Translations under genes and position numbers: made by a program
Part shown: piece after piece, positions 43,018 through 52,141 of the stretch
Layout of the letters: every line of letters starts with the position of its first letter
How positions within the stretch are numbered: position 1 is the first letter of the stretch
Notes under the pieces: generated by a model
What the model was told of the DNA's origin: nothing
Seen by the model: the letters and a program-made list of their open reading frames with translations, nothing else
The model's database searches: none
DNA from: Armatimonadota bacterium
Lineage (GTDB): Bacteria; Armatimonadota; Hebobacteria; CAIYQO01
NCBI GenBank assembly: GCA_029553475.1
Contig: JAKPKV010000190.1
Location: forward strand, 55,193 to 119,192
Reading direction: 5' to 3'
Length of the DNA stretch: 64,000 bases

Positions 43018-43187
43018 CTCAGAAACTGTCCGGAAAGTCTCGGCGTGGGTCTGCTGAGGGGATGCCGGCTTGGATCACGGCGGACGTCCGAGGCGCTATC
43101 GGGAGAGATAGGGTGAGGACGGCCAACGCGGAGCCTGCGGCAAGCCACCAGCAGGCACGCGCCGAGACTTGTTGGACAGTTTCTCAG
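43018..43187. repeat. repeat family A, full copy 2 (MITE-like, 170 bp, inverted relative to copy 1)
   Basis: Left end CTCAGAAACTGTCCGGAAAG and right end (inverted) CTGAGAAACTGTCCAACAAG define terminal inverted repeats of about 39 bp with roughly 80% identity. The interior, read in reverse complement, matches the copy at 12342-12506. Fills the gap between the infB terminator and the UroD-like gene. No coding capacity. Confidence 0.88.
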
Positions 43188-43210
43188 CCGACGAATGGCC
43201 GCAGACGCGG

Positions 43211-44269
43211 TCACCGTTTCCCGTAGTGCCACGCTTCGTCATACATCGCCACGATGTTCTCCACCGGCGTCACCGCCTGCAGGTTGTGGCAGGGGGCGAG
43301 GATGTAGCCGGTGCCGTCGCTGGCGAGGGCGTCAATGCAGCGGCGCACCTCGGCGCGCACGTCCTCGGGGGTGCCGAAGGGGAGGATGTCCTGGTTGTCA
43401 ATGCCGCCGTGGAAGCAGATTCGCGCGCCGAAGTCGGCCTTCAGGCCCTCCAGCTCCATGCCGGGGCAGTTGTGCTGCACGGGGTTGAGGATGTCAATGC
43501 CCATCTCGACGAGGTCGGGCAGGAAGGCGCGCATGGCGCCGTCGTCATGGTGGAACACTGTGATGCCAAACCCCTTGCAGAGGTCAATCAGCCGCTGCAT
43601 GTGCGGTTTGTAAAACTCGCGGAAGGTCTCCAGGCTGATGAGCGGTCCGGTCTGGCTGCCCAGGTCGTCCGTCACCTGCGCGATGTCAATCAGCCCCTCG
43701 CAGGTTTCGAACATGCGCAGGTGATACGCGTAGAAGAAATCGCTGATGCGCCTCAGCAGGTGGTGGGTGAATTCCGGATCGTCATACGGATCCATCAGCG
43801 AGGTTTCCAATCCGCGGGTGAGGTTATGGTAGAAGAAGGGCGCCATGTAGCCGCACTGGGTCACGTGGGTGTCGTGCTGGGCGCGCAACCGCGCCGGCAT
43901 GCCGGAGAAGTCGAACCAGTCCGCCCGCGGCCACGCGTAGCGCTCCAGATCATCAATCGTCCGCGCGGCGGCCAGCGGCCAGTAGTATTGCTCGTAATAG
44001 ACGCCGGTGTCATATTGCACCCGGCGGCTTTTGATGCCCCAGGTCGGATCCAGCGCCTCCCCGTCCAGCATCGCCGGCCGCTCCGGGCCGACGTAGGCCG
44101 GCGCGGCGCCGCCCATGCCGTCAAGATGGAAGAGGGCGTGGAAGTCGGCATCGTCGCCGAAGTGCGCCCGCAATTTCGCCCACACCTCGGGCGTCGCCCA
44201 GATATCGGTCGGGATGCGGTCCACCGGTTCATGGTTGATGGCCGCCAGCATGCGTTCACGCGCGTTCAT
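43211..44269 (-). CDS. uroporphyrinogen decarboxylase-like (methylcobamide methyltransferase-type) protein
   Basis: 352 aa. UroD-fold protein with the start RERMLAAINHEPVDRIPTDIW and putative zinc ligands in VFHHDDGA, NCPGME and LAPCHNLQ, the pattern of MtaA/MtbA/CmuA-like methyltransferases rather than true heme-pathway UroD (no N-terminal Arg signature of HemE). Such enzymes move methyl groups between corrinoid proteins and thiols or cofactors, often in demethylation of methoxylated or methylated substrates. No corrinoid protein gene is in view; the nearby formate-THF ligase gene is a loose C1 connection only. Own promoter at 44373-44401. Confidence 0.82.
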   Translation of the reverse strand: MNARERMLAAINHEPVDRIPTDIWATPEVWAKLRAHFGDDADFHALFHLDGMGGAAPAYVGPERPAMLDGEALDPTWGIKSRRVQYDTGVYYEQYYWPLAAARTIDDLERYAWPRADWFDFSGMPARLRAQHDTHVTQCGYMAPFFYHNLTRGLETSLMDPYDDPEFTHHLLRRISDFFYAYHLRMFETCEGLIDIAQVTDDLGSQTGPLISLETFREFYKPHMQRLIDLCKGFGITVFHHDDGAMRAFLPDLVEMGIDILNPVQHNCPGMELEGLKADFGARICFHGGIDNQDILPFGTPEDVRAEVRRCIDALASDGTGYILAPCHNLQAVTPVENIVAMYDEAWHYGKR

Positions 44270-44372
44270 GATGATGATTGCCTTTCATCGTGCAGGTTGT
44301 ATGGCGAGTCACGATCTCATCCGGAGAGGCGGGGCCCCTCACGCCGATCACGGCAAAGATGCGAACAACCTT

Positions 44373-44401
44373 AGTGTAGTGGGGCTACCGGGGAAATGCA
44401 A
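44373..44401 (-). promoter_or_regulatory. promoter of the UroD-like gene
   Basis: Minus strand: TTGCAT (44396-44401), 17 nt, TACACT (44373-44378), about 100 nt before the ATG at 44269. Confidence 0.6.
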
Positions 44402-44443
44402 TAGGCCGGGAGGGGAAGGAGCATCAGCACCGCCGGTGCGTCG

Positions 44444-44483
44444 TGGTAATTTCGTGCGGTGGCATTCGCGCACGAAATTACCA
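44444..44483. promoter_or_regulatory. perfect 15-bp inverted repeat upstream of fhs
   Basis: TGGTAATTTCGTGCG (44444-44458) and its exact complement (44469-44483) with a 10-nt spacer, in the 339-bp divergent region between the UroD-like gene and fhs. It may be an operator for either gene, a small repeat or an RNA hairpin. Further on, TATACT near 44515 and a GCACA-AA-TGTGC palindrome precede fhs. Confidence 0.5.
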
Positions 44484-44608
44484 AGCGGCGAACAGGAAGA
44501 CGTTCAACGGATGGTGTATACTTGCACAAATGTGCCGCGCGAGCGGCGGGCATGTCGCCCATCCATTTTTGCTGAACGGCGGCCATCGTGCCGCCGGGGA
44601 GGTTCACC

Positions 44609-46321
44609 GTGCTGACCGATATCGAGATCGCGCAACAGGCGACGATGCGGCCGATCCAGGAGATCGCCGCGACGCTGGGCGTGCGGGAAGACGAGCTGGA
44701 GCTGTATGGCCGCCACAAGGCGAAGATTGATCTCGGCATCCTCGACCGGTTGCGCGACCGGCCGCTGGGCAAGCTCATCGTCGTCACCGCCATCACCCCG
44801 ACGCCGCTGGGCGAGGGGAAGACGGTCACCACTATCGGCCTCGGCGAGGCGATGACGCAGCTCGGACTGCGCACCTGCATCAACATCCGCCAGCCGTCGC
44901 TCGGTCCGGTGTTCGGCATCAAGGGCGGCGCGGCCGGCGGCGGCTACGCGCAGGTCATCCCGATGGAGGATTTCAACCTCCACTTCACCGGCGACATCCA
45001 CGCCATCTCCGCGGCGAACAACCTGCTGGCGGCCTTCGTGGACGCCTCGCTCAAGCATGGGAACCCCCGGCGCATCAACCCGCAGACGATCACCTGGAAG
45101 CGCGTGGTGGATATCAGCGACGGCTGGGCGCTGCGCAACATCGTCATCGGCCTCGGCGGCGACCTGCCCGCCCAGCGCCGCGGCGGCGTGCCCCGCGAGA
45201 CGGGCTTTGACATCTCCGTGGCCTCCGAGGTGATGGCCATCCTCGCCCTCACCTCCGGCCTGCAGGACATGCGCGCGCGCTTCGCCCGCATCATCGTCGC
45301 CCGCGACGAGGACGGCAACCCGGTGACGGCGGAAGACCTGCGGTGCGCCGGCGCGATGACCGTGCTGATGAAGGACGCCATCAAGCCCAACCTCATCCAG
45401 GCGCTGGCGCACACGCCGGTGATGGTGCACGCCGGGCCGTTCGCCAACATCGCCCACGGCAACTCCTCCATCCTCGCCGACCAGATCGCGCTGCGATTGG
45501 TGGACTACGTGGTGACGGAAGCGGGGTTCGGCGCCGACATGGGCGCGGAGAAATTCTGCAACGTGAAGTGCCGCATCGGCGGGCTGACGCCGAGCTGCGC
45601 GGTGGTGGTCGCCACCGTGCGCGCGCTGAAGATGCACTCCGGCCGCTTCACCGTGGCCCCCGGCAAGCCGCTGGACCCGGGCCTGCAGCGGGAAGACCTA
45701 GAAGCGCTGGCGCTGGGCATCGGCAACCTGGAGAAGCAGATCGAGAATATGCGCTCCTTCGGCATTCCGGTGGTGGTGGCGATCAACAACTTCCCCACCG
45801 ACACCGCGGCGGAGATCGCCTTCATCCGTGAGAAGGCCATCGCCGCCGGCGCGGAGGACGCCTGCCTCAGCCGCGTGTGGGCGGACGGCGGCGCGGGCGG
45901 CCTGGAGCTGGCCGAGGCGGTGCGGAAGGCCTGCGAGCAGGCGTCCGACTTCACCCTCACCTACGCCGACGAGGATCCCATCACGGTGAAGATCGAGAAG
46001 ATCGCCCAAACGACCTACGGCGCCGCCGGCGTCTCCTTCGCCCCGCTGGCCGCGGAGCGCATCGCCCTCTACGACCAGTGGGGGCTGGGCCGGCTGCCGG
46101 TGTGCATGGCCAAAACCCACCTCTCGCTCTCGCACGACCCGGCGCTCAAGGGCCGCCCGACGGGCTTCACCGTGCCCGTGCGCGACATCCGCCCCTCCGC
46201 CGGCGCCGGCTTCCTCTACGCCCTCTGCGGCGAGATGGCCACCATGCCGTCGCTGCCCTCCGTGCCCGCCGGCACGAAGGTGGACATTGACGAGGATGGG
46301 AACGTCGTCGGGCTGTTCTGA
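44609..46321 (+). CDS. fhs: formate--tetrahydrofolate ligase
   Basis: 570 aa from the GTG at 44609 (GGGGAGG 6 nt before). ATP-dependent synthesis of 10-formyl-THF from formate. Complete and typical: KLIVVTAITPTPLGEGKTVTTIGL (P-loop), RQPSLGPVFGIKGGAAGGGYAQVIPMEDFNLHFTGD, GFDISVASEVMAILAL, HAGPFANIAHGNSS, GFGADMGAEKFCNVKCR and the C-terminal TPSLP-like region (MPSLPSVPAG). It can serve purine and Met-tRNA formylation or a C1/acetogenic-type pathway; no folD or other pathway genes are adjacent. A canonical terminator follows. The leader does not show a recognisable ZTP riboswitch. Confidence 0.96.
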   Translation: MLTDIEIAQQATMRPIQEIAATLGVREDELELYGRHKAKIDLGILDRLRDRPLGKLIVVTAITPTPLGEGKTVTTIGLGEAMTQLGLRTCINIRQPSLGPVFGIKGGAAGGGYAQVIPMEDFNLHFTGDIHAISAANNLLAAFVDASLKHGNPRRINPQTITWKRVVDISDGWALRNIVIGLGGDLPAQRRGGVPRETGFDISVASEVMAILALTSGLQDMRARFARIIVARDEDGNPVTAEDLRCAGAMTVLMKDAIKPNLIQALAHTPVMVHAGPFANIAHGNSSILADQIALRLVDYVVTEAGFGADMGAEKFCNVKCRIGGLTPSCAVVVATVRALKMHSGRFTVAPGKPLDPGLQREDLEALALGIGNLEKQIENMRSFGIPVVVAINNFPTDTAAEIAFIREKAIAAGAEDACLSRVWADGGAGGLELAEAVRKACEQASDFTLTYADEDPITVKIEKIAQTTYGAAGVSFAPLAAERIALYDQWGLGRLPVCMAKTHLSLSHDPALKGRPTGFTVPVRDIRPSAGAGFLYALCGEMATMPSLPSVPAGTKVDIDEDGNVVGLF

Positions 46322-46335
46322 CCCCTCACCCCCTG

Positions 46336-46370
46336 CCCCCCTCTCCCCGCGGAGAGGGGGGTATTTTTTT
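46336..46370 (+). terminator. canonical intrinsic terminator of fhs
   Basis: 11-bp stem CCCCCCTCTCC/GGAGAGGGGGG with a CCGC loop followed by TATTTTTTT. Confidence 0.85.
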
Positions 46371-46518
46371 GCTGCGCGGCGCGTAGCGCCGCTTTCCTTA
46401 TGCTGAACGATAGTAGATAGTGATCCCGTGACCGTGTATAGAAGGAGTGCGACGATGCTCGCTGCACTTCAAAGGGGCCGGCGCTTTCTATGGTATACTG
46501 ATGTGGGAGGAAGCACTG

Positions 46519-47013
46519 ATGGAGCAGCGCCGGAACGCGTTTGACGGGATCGTTATGACGGTCAGCATTGTTGTGGCATCATTAGTCATCTTCTTCTGGC
46601 TTCGCGAACTTGACCTGTCCTTCCTCATTCGCTGCCGTGCCCCTGTGGCGCTGTTGGTATTGCTGGCAGGGGCAGCTATTGGGGTTAAGGTAGGGATCAG
46701 TACCAGCCCCAACGTTTTTGCCGACGTGCAAGATGTCCGCACTGCAGGGCACACCATTTTCGGTACGCCTATACTGTACTGGTTTCTTGTCATGATGCTT
46801 TTGAGTGGAGTCAGCACCGGTTTTTTTCTGTTGCCATCTGCGTTAGCGACATTCTGGAATCTTCATGAGTCAGCAAAGGGTCCTTCGCGCCTGCTGACAG
46901 AAAGCTTATCTGGAATCCTGGGGTATGCATCACTTTCGCTGACTGGTTTCACGATGTTTTATATTGGGTTGCGTCAACTCCGAAAAAACAAGCGCGCGGT
47001 GCCCGCCGAGTAG
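46519..47013 (+). CDS. four-helix membrane protein of unknown function, atypical base composition
   Basis: 164 aa from the ATG at 46519 (GGGAGG 8 nt before); upstream TGG-TATACT (46491-46499) is a likely extended -10. Four hydrophobic segments: about residues 12-28, 40-58, 84-105 and 132-150. The C-terminus is basic (RQLRKNKRAVPAE). The gene is visibly AT-richer than its neighbours (T/A at many third positions, for example GGG GTT AAG GTA GGG ATC), which suggests acquisition by transfer or a different mutational history. No family recognised. A 29-codon open frame with its own AGAAGGAG starts at 46455 in another frame and could be a leader peptide. Confidence 0.65.
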   Translation: MEQRRNAFDGIVMTVSIVVASLVIFFWLRELDLSFLIRCRAPVALLVLLAGAAIGVKVGISTSPNVFADVQDVRTAGHTIFGTPILYWFLVMMLLSGVSTGFFLLPSALATFWNLHESAKGPSRLLTESLSGILGYASLSLTGFTMFYIGLRQLRKNKRAVPAE

Positions 47014-47151
47014 CACCGCTTGATAACCGCTCTCATTTGCGCTCAAGTCAGCATCCAGCCACCCGGGGCGCGACTCGCCTCGGCCCCGACGCTGTGCGGG
47101 ATGTTTCAACTTCCAGACGTGCTGCGCTACCCTCACCCGGTCCATTCACTG

Positions 47152-47320
47152 ATTGTCGTGGGTCGTCACGCTGTACCGTGCGGTGTGATCCATGCCCTCC
47201 ACGCTACGTGTAGGGGGAGGAACAACCAGCGTATGACTTTCGGCACCACGCGCCGCGGAGGGCGCGGACTACCGGTGGCGCGGCGACGGGACACGGTACA
47301 GCGTGACGGCCCACGACAAT
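47152..47320. repeat. repeat family B, best copy (169 bp, 29-bp terminal inverted repeats)
   Basis: Left end ATTGTCGTGGGTCGTCACGC and right end inverted match in 28 of 29 positions. The interior carries CACGCGCCGCGGAGGGCGCG (47247-47272), shared with 20854-20882. A 19-nt piece, GACGGGACACGGTACAGCG, is repeated exactly at 63402-63420. Confidence 0.85.
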
Positions 47321-47387
47321 TACTGATTACTACTCACTGATTACTGACTACTTGCTCACTCCCTGACTACTTACTTACTCCCTCACG
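47320..47387. repeat. low-complexity ACTGATTACT-type tract
   Basis: About 68 nt built from degenerate TACT/CACT/GATT units (TACTGATTACTACTCACTGA and similar), directly abutting the family B element. No coding or structural role is seen. Confidence 0.6.
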
Positions 47388-47442
47388 ACGTGCTCCTCCC
47401 GCCCGTCAAGTGTTTACTTCGCACATTTTTCCGCTCACCCCC

Positions 47443-47470
47443 TTGCTTCGCGGCGGGATTATGGTATAAT
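47443..47470 (+). promoter_or_regulatory. promoter of the gdh leader transcript
   Basis: TTGCTT (47443-47448), 16 nt, TGG-TATAAT (47465-47470). The consensus -10 with TG extension is among the best in the window. Confidence 0.7.
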
Positions 47471-47476
47471 GTGCCG

Positions 47477-47706
47477 GTTTACGCCCATGTACCATCACGT
47501 CCGGCACTCCGCGTTCTCGCTCCGGTCGCTGCTGCGCGCGCTGCGCGCGGTGCGGCACGCCCGCGCGCGGGTGGCGAGCGGGCCGATGGGCTGCGCGCGG
47601 TACCACACGGACGATAGCTGCATCTGGCAGACGGATGCCTTCGCGGCACGCATACGGCATAGAGCACACGATCAGGTCCGGTGCAGACCTGATCGTGTTC
47701 TTTTTT
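47477..47706 (+). ncRNA. candidate leader RNA or small RNA (about 230 nt) upstream of glutamate dehydrogenase
   Basis: Bounded by the TATAAT promoter and a canonical terminator (47666-47706), 114 nt before the gdh start. The RNA is very GC-rich with GCGCGCGCTGCGCGCGG-type self-complementary stretches and a hairpin-rich 3' third (GGATGCC-TTCGCGGCAC...). It also contains an open frame starting at 47469/47487 that reads through the terminator and lacks a ribosome site, so it is probably not coding. Either an attenuated 5' leader controlling gdh, or an independent sRNA. No known Rfam family is recognised by eye. Confidence 0.5.
47666..47706 (+). terminator. strong intrinsic terminator in the gdh leader
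   Basis: Perfect 13-bp stem ACACGATCAGGTC/GACCTGATCGTGT, 7-nt loop, followed by TCTTTTTT. The most canonical terminator in the window. Confidence 0.9.
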
Positions 47707-47792
47707 GTCCGCCGGGTTGGTCACCGTGCCATGCGCATGGAACAGGCGGGCGGGGTTGGGTGCAAGCAATCCCGCGCGCTTTTCATGGATAG

Positions 47793-49181
<1,389 letters not shown>

Positions 49182-49206
49182 GCGCCGCCCGGTAGGGGGA
49201 TACTGC

Positions 49207-49230
49207 GGGGACGGCGCGCGCGCCGTCCCC
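49207..49230. terminator. perfect 24-nt palindrome after gdhA
   Basis: GGGGACGGCGCG and its exact complement, no U-tract. Part of a 25-bp direct repeat (49221-49245 and 49282-49306, one mismatch, core CGCCGTCCCCG and GCGCGTAGCGGCG). Confidence 0.5.
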
Positions 49231-49328
49231 GTGCGCGTAGCGGCGTGGTCGGCTCGCGAGGACGCTCGCCCGCCCAGTCCGCGCCGTCCCCGCGCGCGTA
49301 GCGGCGCGCCTGGCCAAAGGAAACGCCC

Positions 49329-51902
49329 ATGCTCAAGCCGGACATGCTCACCACCGGTCTGCCGGGATTGGACCGCGCGCTGAAAGGCGTCATCGCCGGC
49401 GATAATATCGTCTGGCGGGTGGATGATATGCAGGAGTACCTGACCTTCGTGCAGCCGTTTTGCGCGGCGGCGCGGCGCAACGGGCGCACGCTGGTCTACT
49501 TCCGCTTCGCCTCCCACCCCCCGCTGCTGCCGGACGATGCCGGCGCGGAGGTGGTGGAGCTGCGCCCGGAGGAGGGATTCGAGGCGTTCATCGCCGCCGT
49601 GCACGCGGCCATCGAGCGCGCCGGGCGCGGGGCGTTCTACGTCTTCGACTGCCTCTCCGACCTGCTGGTGGACTGGTACTCCGACCAGATGCTGGGCAAT
49701 TTTTTCATGCTCACCTGCCCGTATCTCTACGACCTGGAGACCGTCACCTACTTCGCGCTGCTGCGCAACTACCATTCCTCCCACGCGGTGGACCCCATCC
49801 TGCAGACCACGCAGCTCTTCATTGACGTCTACCGTTCGCACGACAAGCTCTACATCCGCCCGTTGAAGACGCAGTATCGCTACTCCGCCACCATTGACAT
49901 GCTGCACGTGTGGGAGGGGAACGATTTTCTCCCCGTCTCGGCGTCGTCCGTCATCGCCGACATTCAGGCGCATGCCTGGGCGGGGATGGACGCCGACCTC
50001 ATCCACGGCTCCTGGGAACGGACCTTCATCCGCGGGCGCGAGCTCTGCGCGCTGGCGCGCGGCGACGCGCTGCCCGACGACGCCCGCGCGGTGTATGACC
50101 GGCTGGCGCGCATGGTCGTCTCGCGCGACACGGCGATGCTGCGGCTCGTCGCGCGCTACCTCACGCTCCAGGATATCCTGGAGATTCGCCAGCGCATCAT
50201 CGGCACCGGCCTCATCGGCGGCAAGACCACCGGCATGCTGGTGGCGCGCGCCATCATCCGCGCGCAGAGCCCGCGCCTGTCTGCCCTGCTGGAGCCGCAC
50301 GATTCCTTCTACGTCGGCTCCGACGTGTTCTATACCTACCTGGTGCGCAACGGCATCTGGTGGCTGCGCCAGCAGCAGCGCGACCCGGAGACCTTCCTCA
50401 ACGGCGCCGGCCTCGCCCGCCAGCGCATCCTCGCCGGCGCCTTCCCCGACTACATCGTGAAGCAGTTCGCGGAGATGCTCGACTACTTCGGCCCCTCGCC
50501 GATCATCGTGCGCTCCAGCTCGCTGCTCGAAGATAATTTCGGGAATGCCTTCGCCGGGAAATATCCGAGCGTCTTCTGCGCGAACCAGGGGCCGCGGGAG
50601 CGGCGGCTGGAGGATTTCCTGGCGGCGGTGCGCACCGTCTACGCCGGCACCATGAGCGAGGAGGCGCTGCGCTATCGCGCGCGGCGCGGCCTGCTCGACA
50701 GCGACGAGCAGATGGCGCTGCTGGTGATGCGCGTCTCCGGCGCCCGCTACGGCAGCAATTTTTATCCGCAGATGGCCGGCGTGGGCTTCTCGTATAACCC
50801 GTATGTCTGGAGCGAGGCTATTGACCCGCGCGCCGGCGTCATCCGCCTGGTCTTCGGGTTGGGCACCCGCGCGGTGGACCGCTCGGACGACGACTACACC
50901 CGCGTGGTGGCGCTGAATGCCCCCACCCGACGGCCGGAGGCGAACTACGACGAGGTGCGGCAGTATTCGCAGCAGCGGGTGGACTACCTCGATCTCGACG
51001 CCAATCAGGTGGTCTCCGGGCTGATAGACGACGTGGTGCTGCACAGCCCCGGCGTGCCCATTGACATGTTCGCCGACCGCATCCCCGCGTCGCTCTCCTC
51101 GGCGGTGCGCCACAATGTGCTCACCTTCAACCGGCTGCTCGCCGAGACGCCGTTCGTCGGCGACATGCGCGAGCTGCTGGCGGGGCTCGAGGGAGCCTAT
51201 GGGACGCCGGTGGATATCGAATTCACCGCCAACTTCTTCGCGGAAGACACCTACAGCATCAACCTGGTGCAGTGCCGGCCGCTGCCGGGGACGGGGGCGG
51301 AGATGACGCGGCTGCCGAAGCTGAAGGTGAAGGCGAAGGATGCCATCATCCGCGCCCGCGGCGCGGTGATCGGGCAGAGCCGGCTGGTGACGGTATCGCG
51401 CGTCATCTACGTCGTGCCCGCCGCCTACAGCGCGCTGCCCGACCGCGACCGCTACACCATCGCGCGCGTCATCGGCCTGGTCAACCGCGCCACGGACACC
51501 GACGACGCGCGGGCGCTGATGCTGCTGGGGCCGGGCCGCTGGGGCACCAGCACGCCGTCGCTGGGGGTGCCCGTCTCCTTCGCCGACATCAACCGCGTCT
51601 CCGTGCTCTGCGAGATCGTCACCATGCACGACCATCTCATCCCGGACGCCTCGCTGGGCACCCACTTTCTCAACGAGCTGGTGGAGATGGATATCCTCTA
51701 CCTGGCCCTCTTTCCCGGCCAGGGCGACAACCGGCTCGACGGCGCGTTTTTCGAACACGCCCCCAATCGCCTGGCGGAGATCGCCCCGCAGGCCGCCGCG
51801 TGGGCGCACGTCGTCCGCGTCCTCGACGCCGCCGACCTCGGCGGCCCCCTCACCCTCGCGGCGGACGCGGTGGAGCAGCGCGTGATCTGCTATCGGGGGT
51901 AG
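49329..51902 (+). CDS. large protein: degenerate RecA/KaiC-like domain fused to PEP-synthase-type nucleotide-binding domain
   Basis: 857 aa. The N-terminal 230 residues start like KaiC/GvpD ATPases (LTTGLPGLDRALKGVIAGDNIVWRVDD), but the Walker A motif is missing. Residues about 285-600 resemble the PEP/pyruvate-binding ATP-grasp-like domain of PPDK and PEP synthase: GLIGGKTTGMLVARAII (compare GGKGANL), IIVRSSSLLEDNFGNAFAGKYPSVF (compare VRSSATAED..SFAGQ), and INLVQCRPLP. The phosphohistidine swivel domain and the TIM-barrel domain are absent. A further conserved C-terminal region includes LLGPGRWGTSTPSLGVPVSFADI. Function is unknown; perhaps a nucleotide- or phosphoryl-sensing protein. It follows gdhA on the same strand (147-bp gap with a palindrome). 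Confidence 0.75.
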   Translation: MLKPDMLTTGLPGLDRALKGVIAGDNIVWRVDDMQEYLTFVQPFCAAARRNGRTLVYFRFASHPPLLPDDAGAEVVELRPEEGFEAFIAAVHAAIERAGRGAFYVFDCLSDLLVDWYSDQMLGNFFMLTCPYLYDLETVTYFALLRNYHSSHAVDPILQTTQLFIDVYRSHDKLYIRPLKTQYRYSATIDMLHVWEGNDFLPVSASSVIADIQAHAWAGMDADLIHGSWERTFIRGRELCALARGDALPDDARAVYDRLARMVVSRDTAMLRLVARYLTLQDILEIRQRIIGTGLIGGKTTGMLVARAIIRAQSPRLSALLEPHDSFYVGSDVFYTYLVRNGIWWLRQQQRDPETFLNGAGLARQRILAGAFPDYIVKQFAEMLDYFGPSPIIVRSSSLLEDNFGNAFAGKYPSVFCANQGPRERRLEDFLAAVRTVYAGTMSEEALRYRARRGLLDSDEQMALLVMRVSGARYGSNFYPQMAGVGFSYNPYVWSEAIDPRAGVIRLVFGLGTRAVDRSDDDYTRVVALNAPTRRPEANYDEVRQYSQQRVDYLDLDANQVVSGLIDDVVLHSPGVPIDMFADRIPASLSSAVRHNVLTFNRLLAETPFVGDMRELLAGLEGAYGTPVDIEFTANFFAEDTYSINLVQCRPLPGTGAEMTRLPKLKVKAKDAIIRARGAVIGQSRLVTVSRVIYVVPAAYSALPDRDRYTIARVIGLVNRATDTDDARALMLLGPGRWGTSTPSLGVPVSFADINRVSVLCEIVTMHDHLIPDASLGTHFLNELVEMDILYLALFPGQGDNRLDGAFFEHAPNRLAEIAPQAAAWAHVVRVLDAADLGGPLTLAADAVEQRVICYRG

Positions 51903-52141
51903 GCGGCACGTTCGCGAGCGTGAGCGTGCCCGTGGCCGCACGTTGTCCACGCGCCGCACCATCGCCGCGGCCCAGCGTTCGTGGGCAGTCCGTATCTCAT
52001 CATGTCAATATCATCGGCAGGGCCGACGGCAGGGAATCCCCGCCGTCGCGTGGAATAAGGAAACAGTACCCCCGGCAGGCCGCGCGCTGGTCCCGCGCAG
52101 GGTCCTGTCGGGGAGGACAAACCGGGGTGAGGGAGGAGACG

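Noticed and set aside
12342..43187. Insertion sequence with transposase for the repeat families
   Set aside because: No transposase-like open frame (DDE, HUH/Y1 or serine recombinase) is visible anywhere in the window, so the elements are non-autonomous if mobile.
44484..44608. Possible ZTP (pfl) riboswitch before fhs
   Set aside because: The conserved core elements are not recognisable; only generic hairpins are present.
47595..47606. Sequence whose complement, GTGGTACCGCGC, resembles the T-box antiterminator motif
   Set aside because: It would be on the minus strand, where no gene and no terminator follow; the promoter and terminator around it point the other way.
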